From Ehrlichia ruminantium (GTDB lineage Bacteria; Pseudomonadota; Alphaproteobacteria; Rickettsiales; Anaplasmataceae), in NCBI RefSeq assembly GCF_009728835.1, contig NZ_CP033455.1, positions 496,001-560,000 of the forward strand: DNA of 64,000 nucleotides, read 5' to 3'. The position numbers and the translations under genes are program-made. The notes beneath the pieces are model-generated. The model was not told the DNA's origin. It worked only from the letters and a program-made list of their open reading frames with translations, and searched no databases. Below, piece by piece: positions 49,628 to 59,894 of this stretch (position 1 is the stretch's first letter; each line of letters begins with the position of its first letter).

Positions 49628-51583
49628 CTATGTTTTGCGACACAAAGAAGTTTTAGTATTGCCTGCAATTAGTTTATCACACCATGATATTGAGTCGTGA
49701 ATTGACATTGAACTTTTTGTAAAAGTAGTAATGTTGGATTTAGTAACTTTACCATAAACCTTGACTTGTCCAAGTATGGAAGCTATATGACTGTTATCTA
49801 TTGCTAGTGTATTTGATTTGTGAGATATGTTACCAACATAAATTGACCCAAAGTTGGAAATAAGTTTAGAATTATGAGTCACTGGGCCAGCAATTGTGAT
49901 ATTACCTGTGTTTGTAAATATTATTCCACAAAATGAAGATTCTACTGTAATATTTGTATCCTGTAATATTAATATTACAAAGTTGATAGTATTTTTTATA
50001 ACAATATCTGTAATTCCATATTTAGATAGCATTGCTCCATTTTGTGTAGCAACATTTACATAAAGTCCCGTTGTCTCATTTAACATCTGGATAAAGAGTG
50101 TATTATCTTTTCTTTCAATTCCAGCTGTTTTTGGACTAAGTCCATTCAGGAAAAATTCAATTGGTAATCTTGAACCTAAATCTGTTTCGTTAGTTATGCT
50201 TAATTGTAGCATATCGAATATCACATCATTGTATTCTTCAGATACTATAGTAGATGGTGTGGTATGTAAGTCTATGGATGCTATAGTAGTTGTTAACTCT
50301 TCATCTGGATTATGTAACTCTATTTTAAAATCTAATATGTTTTTATGTCTATTGTTTGAAAAAAATATGCTATTTCTGCTAATCTCGAAAATTTGTGTGC
50401 GTTCTTCTGTCCTTATACAACCCATTACTATATTTGCTACTCTGGTTAATGTGGCATTGTACTTAACCATTGAGTGGATATGATGGTTATTGATTTTAAA
50501 GATACTAGGTACAGTACGGTCCTGATTAATTACTCTATCATTCATTATAACACGGCCAAATAGAGAATGTATACGAGGACGTACTTCTTCTATGGTTTGT
50601 GTTCCATTATTTTCAATCTTGATAGTACCATATATACTAAAAATTTTACCGAATATTTTTTCTCCATATATGGTAACATTACTGGTTTCTACAAATATAG
50701 TTGCATACTCTGGTATATTGCAATAAATATGTATCTCAGCTCCTATATCTACTATGGGAAGCATGTGATATGTTATTTTTGAAATTACCATGACTTTTGT
50801 ATGAGAAAAGATATAAGTATTTTCATATTGTGCTGAAGGTTGATACATTATAGAATCTGATGTAATAATAGCCAATAAGCCTTTTAAATACTGTGCATAA
50901 CTAGAAAATACTTTGTTTTTTAATGACCTATGAAATTTGTTTTCTGCTCTATTTTTTAATGAGGCGAGAGCAGATTGTTGTTGTTGATCGATGAACTTGC
51001 TACCAGTTGATTCTGGTATATGTTGAGTATTATGGTATTGAATAAGTGTCTCTAATATTATATAACGTGCGTGATATCTTAATGGGTTGGTATATGATAT
51101 TTTAACAAAACATGTTTTAGTATTCGGGGCATTTGCTATGTCGCTTATGATATTATTCTGTTCATTAACAGAAACTTTTATTATGTGTTTATGATACACT
51201 GTGTGTAATTCTTTAATGTCTAACCACATGCTATCTGAGGTTCTTTTATCGAAAAGAGGTGATAGTGCGTATGAGTATTTCTCTTGACCTAAACTTGTAC
51301 CTCTATTTAAGATTGAACATTGTTTATGAAAACTACAAGCTAACTTTTTATATTGAGCAAGTGTATCTTCTACTTCTCTTTTAAATGTTTCAAAATCCGA
51401 ATGTAAACCTAACATTCCTATAACGCACAATGAAATAGCATTTCCGGTATCTAATAGATGATATAAGTATAAAGTATCTATAAGATTTCTTATGTATGTT
51501 CTTAGATGTGCTTCTGTTAAATGAACCTGCGAATCTGTTAACGTGTCAGATGAGGTATCTTGTTTTTGGGACGTGCCTAACAT
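49628..51583 (-). CDS. Unrecognised 651-residue protein, helical N-terminus and beta-rich C-terminal part
   Basis: I do not recognise this family. There is no signal peptide or membrane helix. Residues 1-20 are Ser/Thr/Gln rich. Residues 21-250 look helical, with a cluster of Gln near 200-204. From about 255 onward the sequence is rich in short hydrophobic beta strands with regularly placed Gly, Asn and Thr, for example VDIGAEIHIYCNIPEYATIF, SNVTIYGEKIFGKIFSIYG and, near the C-terminus, TNTGNITIAGPVTH, SNFGSIYVGNISH and ILGQVKVYGKVTK. The latter resembles stacked parallel beta-strand proteins (bactofilin or FapA-like), but that is inference. Single-gene unit between convergent cysS and divergent nrdB. 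Base composition is like its neighbours. Confidence 0.75.
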   Translation of the reverse strand: MLGTSQKQDTSSDTLTDSQVHLTEAHLRTYIRNLIDTLYLYHLLDTGNAISLCVIGMLGLHSDFETFKREVEDTLAQYKKLACSFHKQCSILNRGTSLGQEKYSYALSPLFDKRTSDSMWLDIKELHTVYHKHIIKVSVNEQNNIISDIANAPNTKTCFVKISYTNPLRYHARYIILETLIQYHNTQHIPESTGSKFIDQQQQSALASLKNRAENKFHRSLKNKVFSSYAQYLKGLLAIITSDSIMYQPSAQYENTYIFSHTKVMVISKITYHMLPIVDIGAEIHIYCNIPEYATIFVETSNVTIYGEKIFGKIFSIYGTIKIENNGTQTIEEVRPRIHSLFGRVIMNDRVINQDRTVPSIFKINNHHIHSMVKYNATLTRVANIVMGCIRTEERTQIFEISRNSIFFSNNRHKNILDFKIELHNPDEELTTTIASIDLHTTPSTIVSEEYNDVIFDMLQLSITNETDLGSRLPIEFFLNGLSPKTAGIERKDNTLFIQMLNETTGLYVNVATQNGAMLSKYGITDIVIKNTINFVILILQDTNITVESSFCGIIFTNTGNITIAGPVTHNSKLISNFGSIYVGNISHKSNTLAIDNSHIASILGQVKVYGKVTKSNITTFTKSSMSIHDSISWCDKLIAGNTKTSLCRKT

Positions 51584-51895
51584 AACATTGCATCTTTGTT
51601 AATAAATATTAGCTATTTATAATTGTAAATAATTTTACATGCAATATATTTTTTTTAATAATTTAAGTTATAATTTTATGAAAAATTCAGTCATTATGTG
51701 AATAAATATAATTTATTTATATATTTTATAATTATGTTATATCTTATTTAATATAAGTTAACTGTCATAATGTAAAAATTTTATGTAATAGTTATTTTTA
51801 TTCTTGTGATCTTTTATAGTTGATTTTTCTGTAAAATAGTTGTTATAGTTCTGCAAGTAGTTTGTTATGTTTTAGTAATTTGGGTAGTATTTCAG
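51584..51895. other. Divergent intergenic region before nrdB
   Basis: A 312-bp very AT-rich gap that carries the probable nrdB promoter (listed). The opposite promoter for the 651-residue gene could not be assigned. No NrdR-box pair was recognised. Confidence 0.5.
51820..51849 (+). promoter_or_regulatory. Possible nrdB promoter
   Basis: TTGATT (51820-51825) and TATAGT (51844-51849) are 18 bp apart and 46 bp before the nrdB ATG. Support is consensus and spacing only. Confidence 0.35.
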
Positions 51896-52870
51896 ATGTC
51901 GTTATTAGATTCTAGACCAATTTATAAACCATTTAATTATCCCTGGGCATATGATGCTTGGTTATGCCAACAAAGGATACATTGGTTACCTGAAGAAGTA
52001 CCTCTCGCAGATGATGTACAAGATTGGAAAACTGTACTTTCTGATAAGGAGAAAAACCTTTTAGTACAGATTTTTCGTTTTTTTACACAGGCTGATATTG
52101 AAGTCAATAATTGTTACATGAAACATTATGCAAATATATTTAAACCTACAGAAGTATGTATGATGTTAGCTGCATTTTCAAATATGGAAACTATCCATAT
52201 AGCAGCTTATTCTTACTTATTAGATACTATTGGAATGCCAGAGATAGAATATCAGGCATTTTTAAAATTTGAAGTCATGAAAAAAAAATATGACTACATG
52301 CAAAGATTTGAGGAGTGTAGAAAAAATGACAAGAGACATGTTGCAAAAACTTTAGCAGTTTTTGGAGCATTTACAGAAGGTCTACAGTTGTTTGCATCAT
52401 TTGCAATCTTACTGAATTTTCAACGTTTTGGAAAAATGAAAGGTATGGGGCAAATTATTGCCTGGTCTGTTCGTGATGAAACATTACATACTGAGTCAAT
52501 AATTAAATTATTTAATACTTTTATTCAAGAGAATTATGAAATATGGGATGACAGTCTTAAGCAGGAATTATATGAAGCGTGTAGTGTGATTGTAGGGTTA
52601 GAAGATGAGTTTATTAATCTAGCATTTGCTTGTGGTGATGTTGAAGGTTTATCTTCTCAAGAAGTGAAGGAATACATAAGATATATTGCAAATAGAAGGC
52701 TCATACAACTAAGTTTAGAGCCTATGTATAGCACAAATAAGAACCCTTTGTTATGGTTGGATGAGATTTTAAATGGGGTAGAGCATACTAATTTTTTTGA
52801 AAATAGAGTTACAGAATATACACGTGCTGCTACTGAAGGTACATGGGAAGAAGCATTTGAAGATCATTGA
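51896..52870 (+). CDS. nrdB: Ribonucleotide reductase small (beta) subunit, class Ia/Ib-like
   Basis: A 324-residue beta subunit that houses the di-metal tyrosyl-radical centre for dNTP synthesis. By spacing, the Asp of QADIEVNN matches E. coli Asp84, and METIHIAAY supplies the Glu115, His118 and radical Tyr122 equivalents. Later ligands lie in GAFTEGLQLF and WSVRDETLHTES. The radical Tyr is present, so this is not a class Ic (Phe) protein. The C-terminal EGTWEEAFEDH is the tail that docks on the large subunit, which is not in this window. Confidence 0.95.
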   Translation: MSLLDSRPIYKPFNYPWAYDAWLCQQRIHWLPEEVPLADDVQDWKTVLSDKEKNLLVQIFRFFTQADIEVNNCYMKHYANIFKPTEVCMMLAAFSNMETIHIAAYSYLLDTIGMPEIEYQAFLKFEVMKKKYDYMQRFEECRKNDKRHVAKTLAVFGAFTEGLQLFASFAILLNFQRFGKMKGMGQIIAWSVRDETLHTESIIKLFNTFIQENYEIWDDSLKQELYEACSVIVGLEDEFINLAFACGDVEGLSSQEVKEYIRYIANRRLIQLSLEPMYSTNKNPLLWLDEILNGVEHTNFFENRVTEYTRAATEGTWEEAFEDH

Positions 52871-53985
52871 AAATAATTAGCTTGCCACCAGTGTTATATT
52901 ACGATCACATTGTCAATAAGTTTGTTTATTGATTATGGGTTCTTTATAATGTGGTGTTGTACAATTAAGTACTTGTTTAGTACATTTATAATAGTAATAT
53001 TCTTTAGAACTTTTATTTATGTGAAGTATCAAGAACCTTGGTTATTGTTGATGGTTTATGATGAGCTATAGCTTATTGATAACTATGTTATTGTTTTATT
53101 AAATTGTGCTTTTAATAGGTTAATATTTATTTTTAAATTGTTTTTGATTATAAAGTAGTGTTATTTATTGACATTGCAATTTCTGTCTTTAGTATATGGT
53201 TCTGATATTACTATATATTATCTTGAATAGTTTTACAGCGTAACTTGATGTATAAATGCTTTGCTTTTTGTGATGTTATGTTTTTATAGAGTATGTAATT
53301 GTTATTTAGTAAGTATTGATAATTAAAGCCATTTTTATAATTATGAGTGTTCAATGATATAGTACTGAAGTAATATGTAATATTGCTGTGCTGGATTTTC
53401 TATAGGTAATTCTTATATGAAACGGTACTATATTTTATAGTGAACATATTATTATATGCTGGAATATTTTTTACTTATCAATGTAACTATAATGTATATT
53501 ACGTTTGTACTAGATATGTTTATGAGTGTACTATTACCTATAATATTGAACTATTATTTTTATCAATAAATGTTGTTAGTTTAAAATATAATTATTAAGG
53601 TGTTGTTTTTGGTTAATATAATTTTGAATAGCAGTATATTTTATAATTATGTAAGTAGTAAATAACCATATCTATATCTAGTAGGTGATTTATATAATAA
53701 ATTTTATTATCTATATATTTTTTGAATTAATGTACAATACTTGACTATTAGCTAAATTTTAGGAATTAGTTTTTTTATTGTGTAAAAATTATTTTTACTG
53801 TGATCTTAATAAAACATTATTCTTATTAGTATGAATAATTATTAATATGCGTATAAATACATGTACTTTCCTGCTCAATTCATATAGTTGAGTTTTTATG
53901 AATAGGGGTAATATTGAAAAGTTTTTTCACTCATAACTGGTATTAATATACACATAAATAGAGGTAAACTGAGTATTATAAGCAA
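52871..53985. other. Long intergenic region, nothing recognised
   Basis: A 1.1-kb AT-rich gap between convergent nrdB and the DUF2610-type gene. Both strands were read; frames are short and not protein-like. No repeat unit comparable with those elsewhere in the window was seen. Confidence 0.5.
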
Positions 53986-54273
53986 TCATTGGTTAGAGTC
54001 TGATGAGTTTTTATTATTTTTATGTGCAGCAACTGTTAATGCATATACACAAAGATCTGCAAAACATATACCATTCTTTTGTGCAAGTGCATATAGCTTT
54101 GCTAAACTGTCTTTAATTTTTTCTGGTATATTGCCCCCACGTTCTTTTGCTAACCAGTTATCTTGATGTTGAATTGGATGGTTTTCTGGTTTTGGTTCTC
54201 CAATGTATATTGCAAATGGTGAACTTTGTCCATTAAAATTACATGGAACAATAAACTTCTTGACTCCTGGCAT
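53986..54273 (-). CDS. DUF2610-type small protein
   Basis: A 95-residue protein beginning MPGVKKFIVPCNFNGQ, with SPFAIYIGEPKPENHPIQHQ in the middle and ERGGNIPEKIKDSLAKLYAL-type helix (residues about 45-65) after NWLAKE. It resembles the DUF2610 family known from Rickettsiales and some other proteobacteria; function unknown. The mix of an N-terminal beta part and a C-terminal helix suggests a small soluble domain. It starts 5 bp after the upstream 197-residue gene and is surely co-transcribed with it. Confidence 0.7.
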   Translation of the reverse strand: MPGVKKFIVPCNFNGQSSPFAIYIGEPKPENHPIQHQDNWLAKERGGNIPEKIKDSLAKLYALAQKNGICFADLCVYALTVAAHKNNKNSSDSNQ

Positions 54274-54278
54274 TTGTG

Positions 54279-54872
54279 TTACCTTGAACGACTATTTGAA
54301 TTTTTCCTGTATTGTTGTACTTTAGATAATATTGCTTTCGCAACATGCTTTTTTACTTTTGATTCTGGTGCAACCAATACTCCTTCTTGTACTAAACTTT
54401 CTGCAACTAGTAAAACTTCTTTTAATAGCTTGATATCGTTGTTTACGAGATTAAGAAGTAAGTTATATGCCACCTTATAACTGATTTCATCTTGTTGATA
54501 TATTATACTATTTTCATCAGTTTCAGATTGTTCCTGATCTGTAATATGATCAGTGTCAGCAGTGTTTTGTATGTCTTGATGGGTAAGTTGTGGTTGACTA
54601 GACGCATCGACTAATATAGCGCTTGATATTTGATATTTAGGGGATTGAGAGCATGTCATATTGTTAAGGTCTAGATCTTTTGAATTCTCTATATTATTTT
54701 GACAAGGCATTGAAAAAGTATAGTTAATGCTTTGTATATTTTGTTCTTCTAATCTGTAGTTAAATCTATGTTTTATATCAGGTGAGGTATTGCATAAATC
54801 ATCAATTTTATTACCTAGGTTGCTTAAATATCCTTCATTTATTTTGTTTTGAGAGCTAGTAGATAGTATCAT
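54279..54872 (-). CDS. Unrecognised 197-residue protein, disordered N-terminus and helical C-terminus
   Basis: Not recognised. Residues 1-125 are rich in Asn, Ser, Gln, Asp and Thr, with many short polar runs and no hydrophobic core, and are probably disordered. Residues 128-197 are clearly different: KVAYNLLLNLVNNDIKLLKE, then VAESLVQEGVLVAP and KKHVAKAILSKVQQYRK, two or three amphipathic helices with a strongly basic end (NSNSRSR). A disordered N-terminus with a basic helical C-terminus is compatible with nucleic-acid binding or a secreted effector, but neither is shown. It is followed after 5 bp by the DUF2610-type gene. Confidence 0.7.
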   Translation of the reverse strand: MILSTSSQNKINEGYLSNLGNKIDDLCNTSPDIKHRFNYRLEEQNIQSINYTFSMPCQNNIENSKDLDLNNMTCSQSPKYQISSAILVDASSQPQLTHQDIQNTADTDHITDQEQSETDENSIIYQQDEISYKVAYNLLLNLVNNDIKLLKEVLLVAESLVQEGVLVAPESKVKKHVAKAILSKVQQYRKNSNSRSR

Positions 54873-54942
54873 AATGCTAAATGTAATTTACAATCTTATC
54901 TACTACTTATATCATAACCACATAAATAAGACATTAATAATT

Positions 54943-55956
54943 ATGCATTCTTACCTGAAAAAAGTTATCTTTGACTATGGGGGTGCTATGTCAGTTGAGC
55001 AGTTTATTAGAATTGCTCTTTACGATATAAATTATGGTTATTATATGACACAAATGCCGTTTGGTGTTTGTGGAGATTTTATTACTTCTCCTGAAATATC
55101 TCAATTATTTGGTGAAGTGATAGCGTTATGGGTATTGTTGAATTGGGAAAGAATCGGATCTCCTTCAAAATTTATTTTATTAGAACTAGGGCCGGGTAGA
55201 GGGACATTAATAAGTGATATTATTAGAGTACTAAAGAAGTTTAAACAATGTTACTCTGCAGTTGATATCTATCTTCTTGAGATTAGTCCTAAGTTAAAAG
55301 AAGCACAGCGTGGTATTTTACAAAATGAAAAAATAACATGGTGTGAAGATATAGATAGTGTTCCAAATTATCCTGTGCTAGTTATAGCAAATGAGTTTTT
55401 TGATGCTTTACCTGTAAAACAATTTGTGTGTACTGATGGTTCTTGGTATGAAAGATACGTTACAATCGAAGATGATAAATTTAAGTTTATTAATAAATTG
55501 GTAAATATAGAATTTCAAATATCAAGTGTAAAGGATGTTGGTAATCCAGTTATAGAAGTATGTGATGATGCAATCTCAATTATAAGGGTAATAGAGCATA
55601 AGATTGTGAAAAATAATGGTTCTGCAGTAATTATTGATTATGGATATATGGATCCTCCATATAGAAGTACTATACAGTCTGTTAAAAATCATAAATATAA
55701 TAATGTATTTGAAAATATTGGTAATAGTGACATAACTACACATGTGAATTTTAGAGTTTTAAAGGAAAGTTTATCTTTTTTGGATTCATCAATTATGACT
55801 CAAAGAGATTTTTTATACAGTTTTGGAATTCAGGAAAGATTGCAGGTCTTAATTAAAAATGCTACAGAAATTCAACAACATGACTTAATGACTGGGTTTT
55901 TGAGATTGACTGAAAATATGGGTAGTATGTTTAAAGTATTATTGATCAATCCTTGA
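54943..55956 (+). CDS. midA: SAM-dependent methyltransferase, MidA/NDUFAF7 family
   Basis: A 337-residue methyltransferase. LLELGPGRGTLISDIIR (about 80) is the SAM-binding motif I, YLLEISPKLKEAQR the acidic loop II, and VIANEFFDALPVKQFV the family signature (DUF185). Mitochondrial NDUFAF7 methylates an arginine of the complex I NuoD-equivalent subunit, so a role in complex I assembly is likely, matching the nuo genes here. The frame is open 23 codons upstream to 54874, but the extension is short, hydrophobic and next to the divergent gene, so the ATG at 54943 is preferred. Confidence 0.9.
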   Translation: MHSYLKKVIFDYGGAMSVEQFIRIALYDINYGYYMTQMPFGVCGDFITSPEISQLFGEVIALWVLLNWERIGSPSKFILLELGPGRGTLISDIIRVLKKFKQCYSAVDIYLLEISPKLKEAQRGILQNEKITWCEDIDSVPNYPVLVIANEFFDALPVKQFVCTDGSWYERYVTIEDDKFKFINKLVNIEFQISSVKDVGNPVIEVCDDAISIIRVIEHKIVKNNGSAVIIDYGYMDPPYRSTIQSVKNHKYNNVFENIGNSDITTHVNFRVLKESLSFLDSSIMTQRDFLYSFGIQERLQVLIKNATEIQQHDLMTGFLRLTENMGSMFKVLLINP

Positions 55957-57045
55957 TTAGTTAGCACGTGTTTTCAGTACTATTTATTAAGTATCATAGC
56001 TAGTATTATAAAATATGTTATTATAATGTAACTTTACTATTTAAAAATTTATTTTTTAAGTAAATTTTATTGCGGAGAAGTATGTATGTAATAAGCTTAA
56101 CTAAAACTAATCTTATGATACATGTTAATAACTTTTAGAATAGTAAATGTTGTGTATTAATTTATAAGTTTTCAAACTCGTTATATAATATCAAAATGGT
56201 ATTTCAAGATAATAAAGTATTTTGATTATATTGTGGATAATAGAAATTTATAAATTGTCTAATAATTTGAGTTGTAATGAAAATGCATATGCACTATTTA
56301 TGGTGTATCTAGTAATGGATATAATATAAATCATATACTGGATTTATATGTTAGGTAATTTTATTGTTTAATATGGTGGTCATGACATATCAATATTTTA
56401 TAACTATATATTTATAAGGGGATTTTTAAGGGATTAGATAATCTAGTTTTAGTAGTTTGATATGACATGTACTCAAGAGGATAGAAAGTTTTTTATATAG
56501 TATTGTTCTATTTAGAAATTTTTAACAAAGCTATTTAATTGTTTGTGGACTGTATTGTAATAGAATATTCTATTATTTGGGGTAAGTTGGTGTATAATGA
56601 GTATATTCTCTATAATTAGTTTGAATACTATATGCTACGAAAAGGTATCTACGTCATTATGAGTAAAAAACCTACAGTACTTATTTAATGCAGTGACTTG
56701 TAATTAGAGTGTAAAATTATAAAATAGATTTGGTACATTTTAAATAATATAACTGTATTAGTTTATTGATTAGCATGGGTAGTAAAATACATTTTTTGTT
56801 GAAGTATAAAAATACTTAGTGTTTTTGAATTATCTACTAAAATAATTATCGTAAATGAGTTTAGAGATATTTGTAATTGATAATTTATTTAATATTCTTT
56901 TGGCTATGTACTATAGTGATTCATAATTTAAGCTTGTACTACTCCTAGTGGTTTGTGGTTTTCAATGATTAATTACTGATGATATTGAGACTACTTTATA
57001 TGTATATTATAGTTCAAAGTTGGATTATCTATTGTATTATGTAGT
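55957..57045. other. Long intergenic region before dnaG
   Basis: A 1.1-kb AT-rich gap. It holds the probable dnaG promoter at its end. No other feature recognised; several frames are open for 20-40 codons without protein character. Confidence 0.5.
56985..57013 (+). promoter_or_regulatory. Probable dnaG promoter
   Basis: TTGAGA (56985-56990) and TATAGT (57008-57013) with a 17-bp spacer, ending 32 bp before the dnaG ATG. Good match to sigma-70 consensus and geometry. Confidence 0.5.
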
Positions 57046-58818
57046 ATGAGTATTGTAGATCTTATAAAGAGTAAAGTAAAATTATCTGATGTAGTTAGTC
57101 AAAGGGTAAAACTAACTAAGAGAGGTAGTAATATTATAGGGTTGTGCCCATTTCATAGTGAAAAAACGCCATCATTTACTGTGAGTGATGAAAAGGGCTT
57201 ATATTACTGTTTTGGGTGTGGAGTGAGTGGTGATGTTATACAATTTATATGTGATATTCATGCATTGGATTTTAAAGGTGCAGTGAATTATTTGGCGGAA
57301 ATGTATAGTATTGATATACCTCAGCATGTAGATAATCAAACTAGCTTAATTTACTTATTAAATGAAGCAACAATATGGTTTGAAAAACAGTTATATTCTA
57401 ATGGTTTTGCATTAGAATATCTTAAAAGTCGTAAGATTACTGATATTACAATAAAAAAGTTTAGGTTAGGATATGCTCCAGCTCATGGTCTGATAAAACA
57501 TTTATTGTCTGAAGGTTTTAATATTGATGATATAAAGAAAGCTGGGTTATCAAATAAAAATAATCAGGATTATTTTTACAATAGAATTATGTTTCCTATA
57601 TGTAATTCTGTTGGGAATGTAATAGGTTTTGGAGGAAGATCTATTGTTGATGTAGGTCAAGGTCCTAAATATCTGAATTCTAGGGGAAGTGTTTTTTTTC
57701 AGAAGCGGGAAAGTCTTTATGCTGCTCATTTTGCTATTCGTGAGGCAAAGAAGAATGGAAGAATCATAGTAGTGGAAGGATATATGGATGTTATAATGCT
57801 TCATCAATTAGGAGTTGGTAATGTAGTTGGATTGTTAGGAACATCTATGACGTCTGAACATTTAATGTATTTATGGGAGATATCTTCTGAAGTTATAATT
57901 TGGATGGATGGTGATGTTGCTGGGAAAATGGCATCTGTAAAAATTGCATCTCTTTCACTATCTTTAATCAGATCTGGATGCATTGTAAAGTTTGTTAATG
58001 TAGATACAGGAGGTGATCCGTATGATGTTTGTATCAATGAAGGTATTAATGGTGTCGCAGCTGTTTTGGATAGTGCAAAGTTACTTTCAGAATTTATTTG
58101 GGATTATGAGTTATCTCAAGTTGTTAGTGGTAACTCTATTATGCCTGAACAGTGTAGTGTATTAGATGCTAGAATGAAATATTATTCTAGTAAAATTAGT
58201 GATAGTAATGTTGCAAGGTATTATAAAAAATATTTTTATACTCAGATTCGTGATCTTCAACAGTATTCAAATGGTAAGCATCAAGTTTTTGATGATACGA
58301 ATTTAATGAAAAGATTAGCAATCGATAATTTGGGTAATATGACTGCTGAATCATTTTCTAGAGAATATAATCAATTAAAAGTAATTCATATAATTATGGA
58401 GTTTCCAGAATTGCTTGATGATCCAGTGATTTTTGATCAGTTTGCTAAATTTCATATTAGTAATGATATTTTATACAAGTTACAGCAGCATATTTTAAAT
58501 ATTAAAATAGCTTTGTGTGATAGTGTAATATCTAAAGATATATTATTATTGGAATTACAGAAAGAAAGTTTAAATAGTTCAATAGAATACGTATTCAAGA
58601 AAATGGAAGGTTTTAGGTATAATGTTGTTTTATCAAAGACTCACAATTTAGAAATTTCTAAGAAAGAAATAGAGAAAATAATGCTTTCTGATCAATTGCA
58701 ATATATTCAAAAAGAAATCTTAAATTTACGTGTACAAGGTAATGATTCTCTAGCAGAAAAATTATCACATCAAGCACAATCTATAGATCTTAGATTAAGA
58801 GAGTTATGGGAATATTAG
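57046..58818 (+). CDS. dnaG: DNA primase
   Basis: A 590-residue primase that makes RNA primers at the replication fork. The N-terminal zinc-binding domain has Cys34, His37, Cys55 and Cys58 (CPFH, then CFGC), and the TOPRIM core has IVVEGYMDVIML, GLLGTSMTSEH and WMDGDVAGKMA with the metal-binding acidic residues. FGGRSI and GPKYLNSRG motifs precede it. The C-terminal helicase-binding domain is present but diverged. Length is typical. In E. coli dnaG lies in one operon with rpoD; here rpoD is nearby but convergent, separated by a repeat array. Confidence 0.96.
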   Translation: MSIVDLIKSKVKLSDVVSQRVKLTKRGSNIIGLCPFHSEKTPSFTVSDEKGLYYCFGCGVSGDVIQFICDIHALDFKGAVNYLAEMYSIDIPQHVDNQTSLIYLLNEATIWFEKQLYSNGFALEYLKSRKITDITIKKFRLGYAPAHGLIKHLLSEGFNIDDIKKAGLSNKNNQDYFYNRIMFPICNSVGNVIGFGGRSIVDVGQGPKYLNSRGSVFFQKRESLYAAHFAIREAKKNGRIIVVEGYMDVIMLHQLGVGNVVGLLGTSMTSEHLMYLWEISSEVIIWMDGDVAGKMASVKIASLSLSLIRSGCIVKFVNVDTGGDPYDVCINEGINGVAAVLDSAKLLSEFIWDYELSQVVSGNSIMPEQCSVLDARMKYYSSKISDSNVARYYKKYFYTQIRDLQQYSNGKHQVFDDTNLMKRLAIDNLGNMTAESFSREYNQLKVIHIIMEFPELLDDPVIFDQFAKFHISNDILYKLQQHILNIKIALCDSVISKDILLLELQKESLNSSIEYVFKKMEGFRYNVVLSKTHNLEISKKEIEKIMLSDQLQYIQKEILNLRVQGNDSLAEKLSHQAQSIDLRLRELWEY

Positions 58819-59017
58819 ATTATGTATTTATCTGTTATTTGTAATACTTAATTTATATATGTATATACTTTTTTTCATTTTATTACTCATAGCTGATTGG
58901 TAAATTAATAATATGTGATCTAAGTACATAGTAACCTTATATTTTTAAAGAGATGTTTAGATAGTTAATACAGCTATACATTAAATTATATGGATAAAAC
59001 AGAATTTACCTTTTAGA

Positions 59018-59500
59018 GTAAACTTTATCGTTGAAAATCTGTAAGTATATTTATTATGTAAATAGTGTGTTTGTAATATATGTAATAAAAAGAAGAGTAA
59101 GTGATTTATTGGGTCAGTTGTAAAGTAGAGTAAGAATGTATTGGTAATGTGGAGTAATGAAGCAGATATAAATGTCGAGGACTTACTATGTGTAAAGTAA
59201 ACTTTATCGTTGAAAATCTGTAAGTATATTTATTATGTAAATAGTGTGTTTGTAATATATGTAATAAAAAGAAAAGTAAGTGATTTATTGGGTCAGTTGT
59301 AAAGTAGAGTAAGAATGTATTGGTAATGTGGAGTAATGAAGCAGATATAAATGCCGAGGGCCTACTATGTGTAAAGTAAACTTTGTCACTGAAAATCTAT
59401 TACTATATTTATTTGTAAATAATATGTTTGTGATATGTGTATTGAAAGTGAGATTACATGACTTATTTGAATTGCTCATAAAGTAATGAAAAGTCATGTG
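59018..59500. repeat. 179-bp tandem direct repeat, two full copies plus a diverged partial
   Basis: The phrase gtaaactttatcgttgaaaa starts units at 59018 and 59197; the next, at 59376, is changed to gtaaactttgtcactgaaaa and diverges by about 59500. Copies 1 and 2 are nearly identical over 179 bp, each containing cgagg(a/g)c(t/c)tactatgtgtaaa at the end. The array lies between the 3' ends of convergent dnaG and rpoD. 58819-59017 and 59501-59894 are AT-rich without recognised features. Confidence 0.9.
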
Positions 59501-59894
59501 TTATGTTATAACGGATTAATACTAAAGTATTATTATATAGGATGTTTATATACCATATAATGATTTTCTAATGATCGGTTTATGTGATTTGTGTAAATTA
59601 ACACTATTATCTAGTATGTTTTTAATAGTAATTATTACTACACTTTTTGTTGTTAAAAAATACTAGTTTATTATGTGTAGGATAACCTTAAAGCATAGCA
59701 CTATAATAGATATAGAAAACTATTGAGATATTTATACATGAAATTTTTCTTGGTCTGCATTTGTATTGTTATAACCTAACACAAATATATGTTATTATTA
59801 CAAATATGTATATAATAATTTAACTATATATACTATAGTTTTAACTAGGTTAGGAAGATACCAGATAAACCTATATGACTTTTGAGGACTTTAT

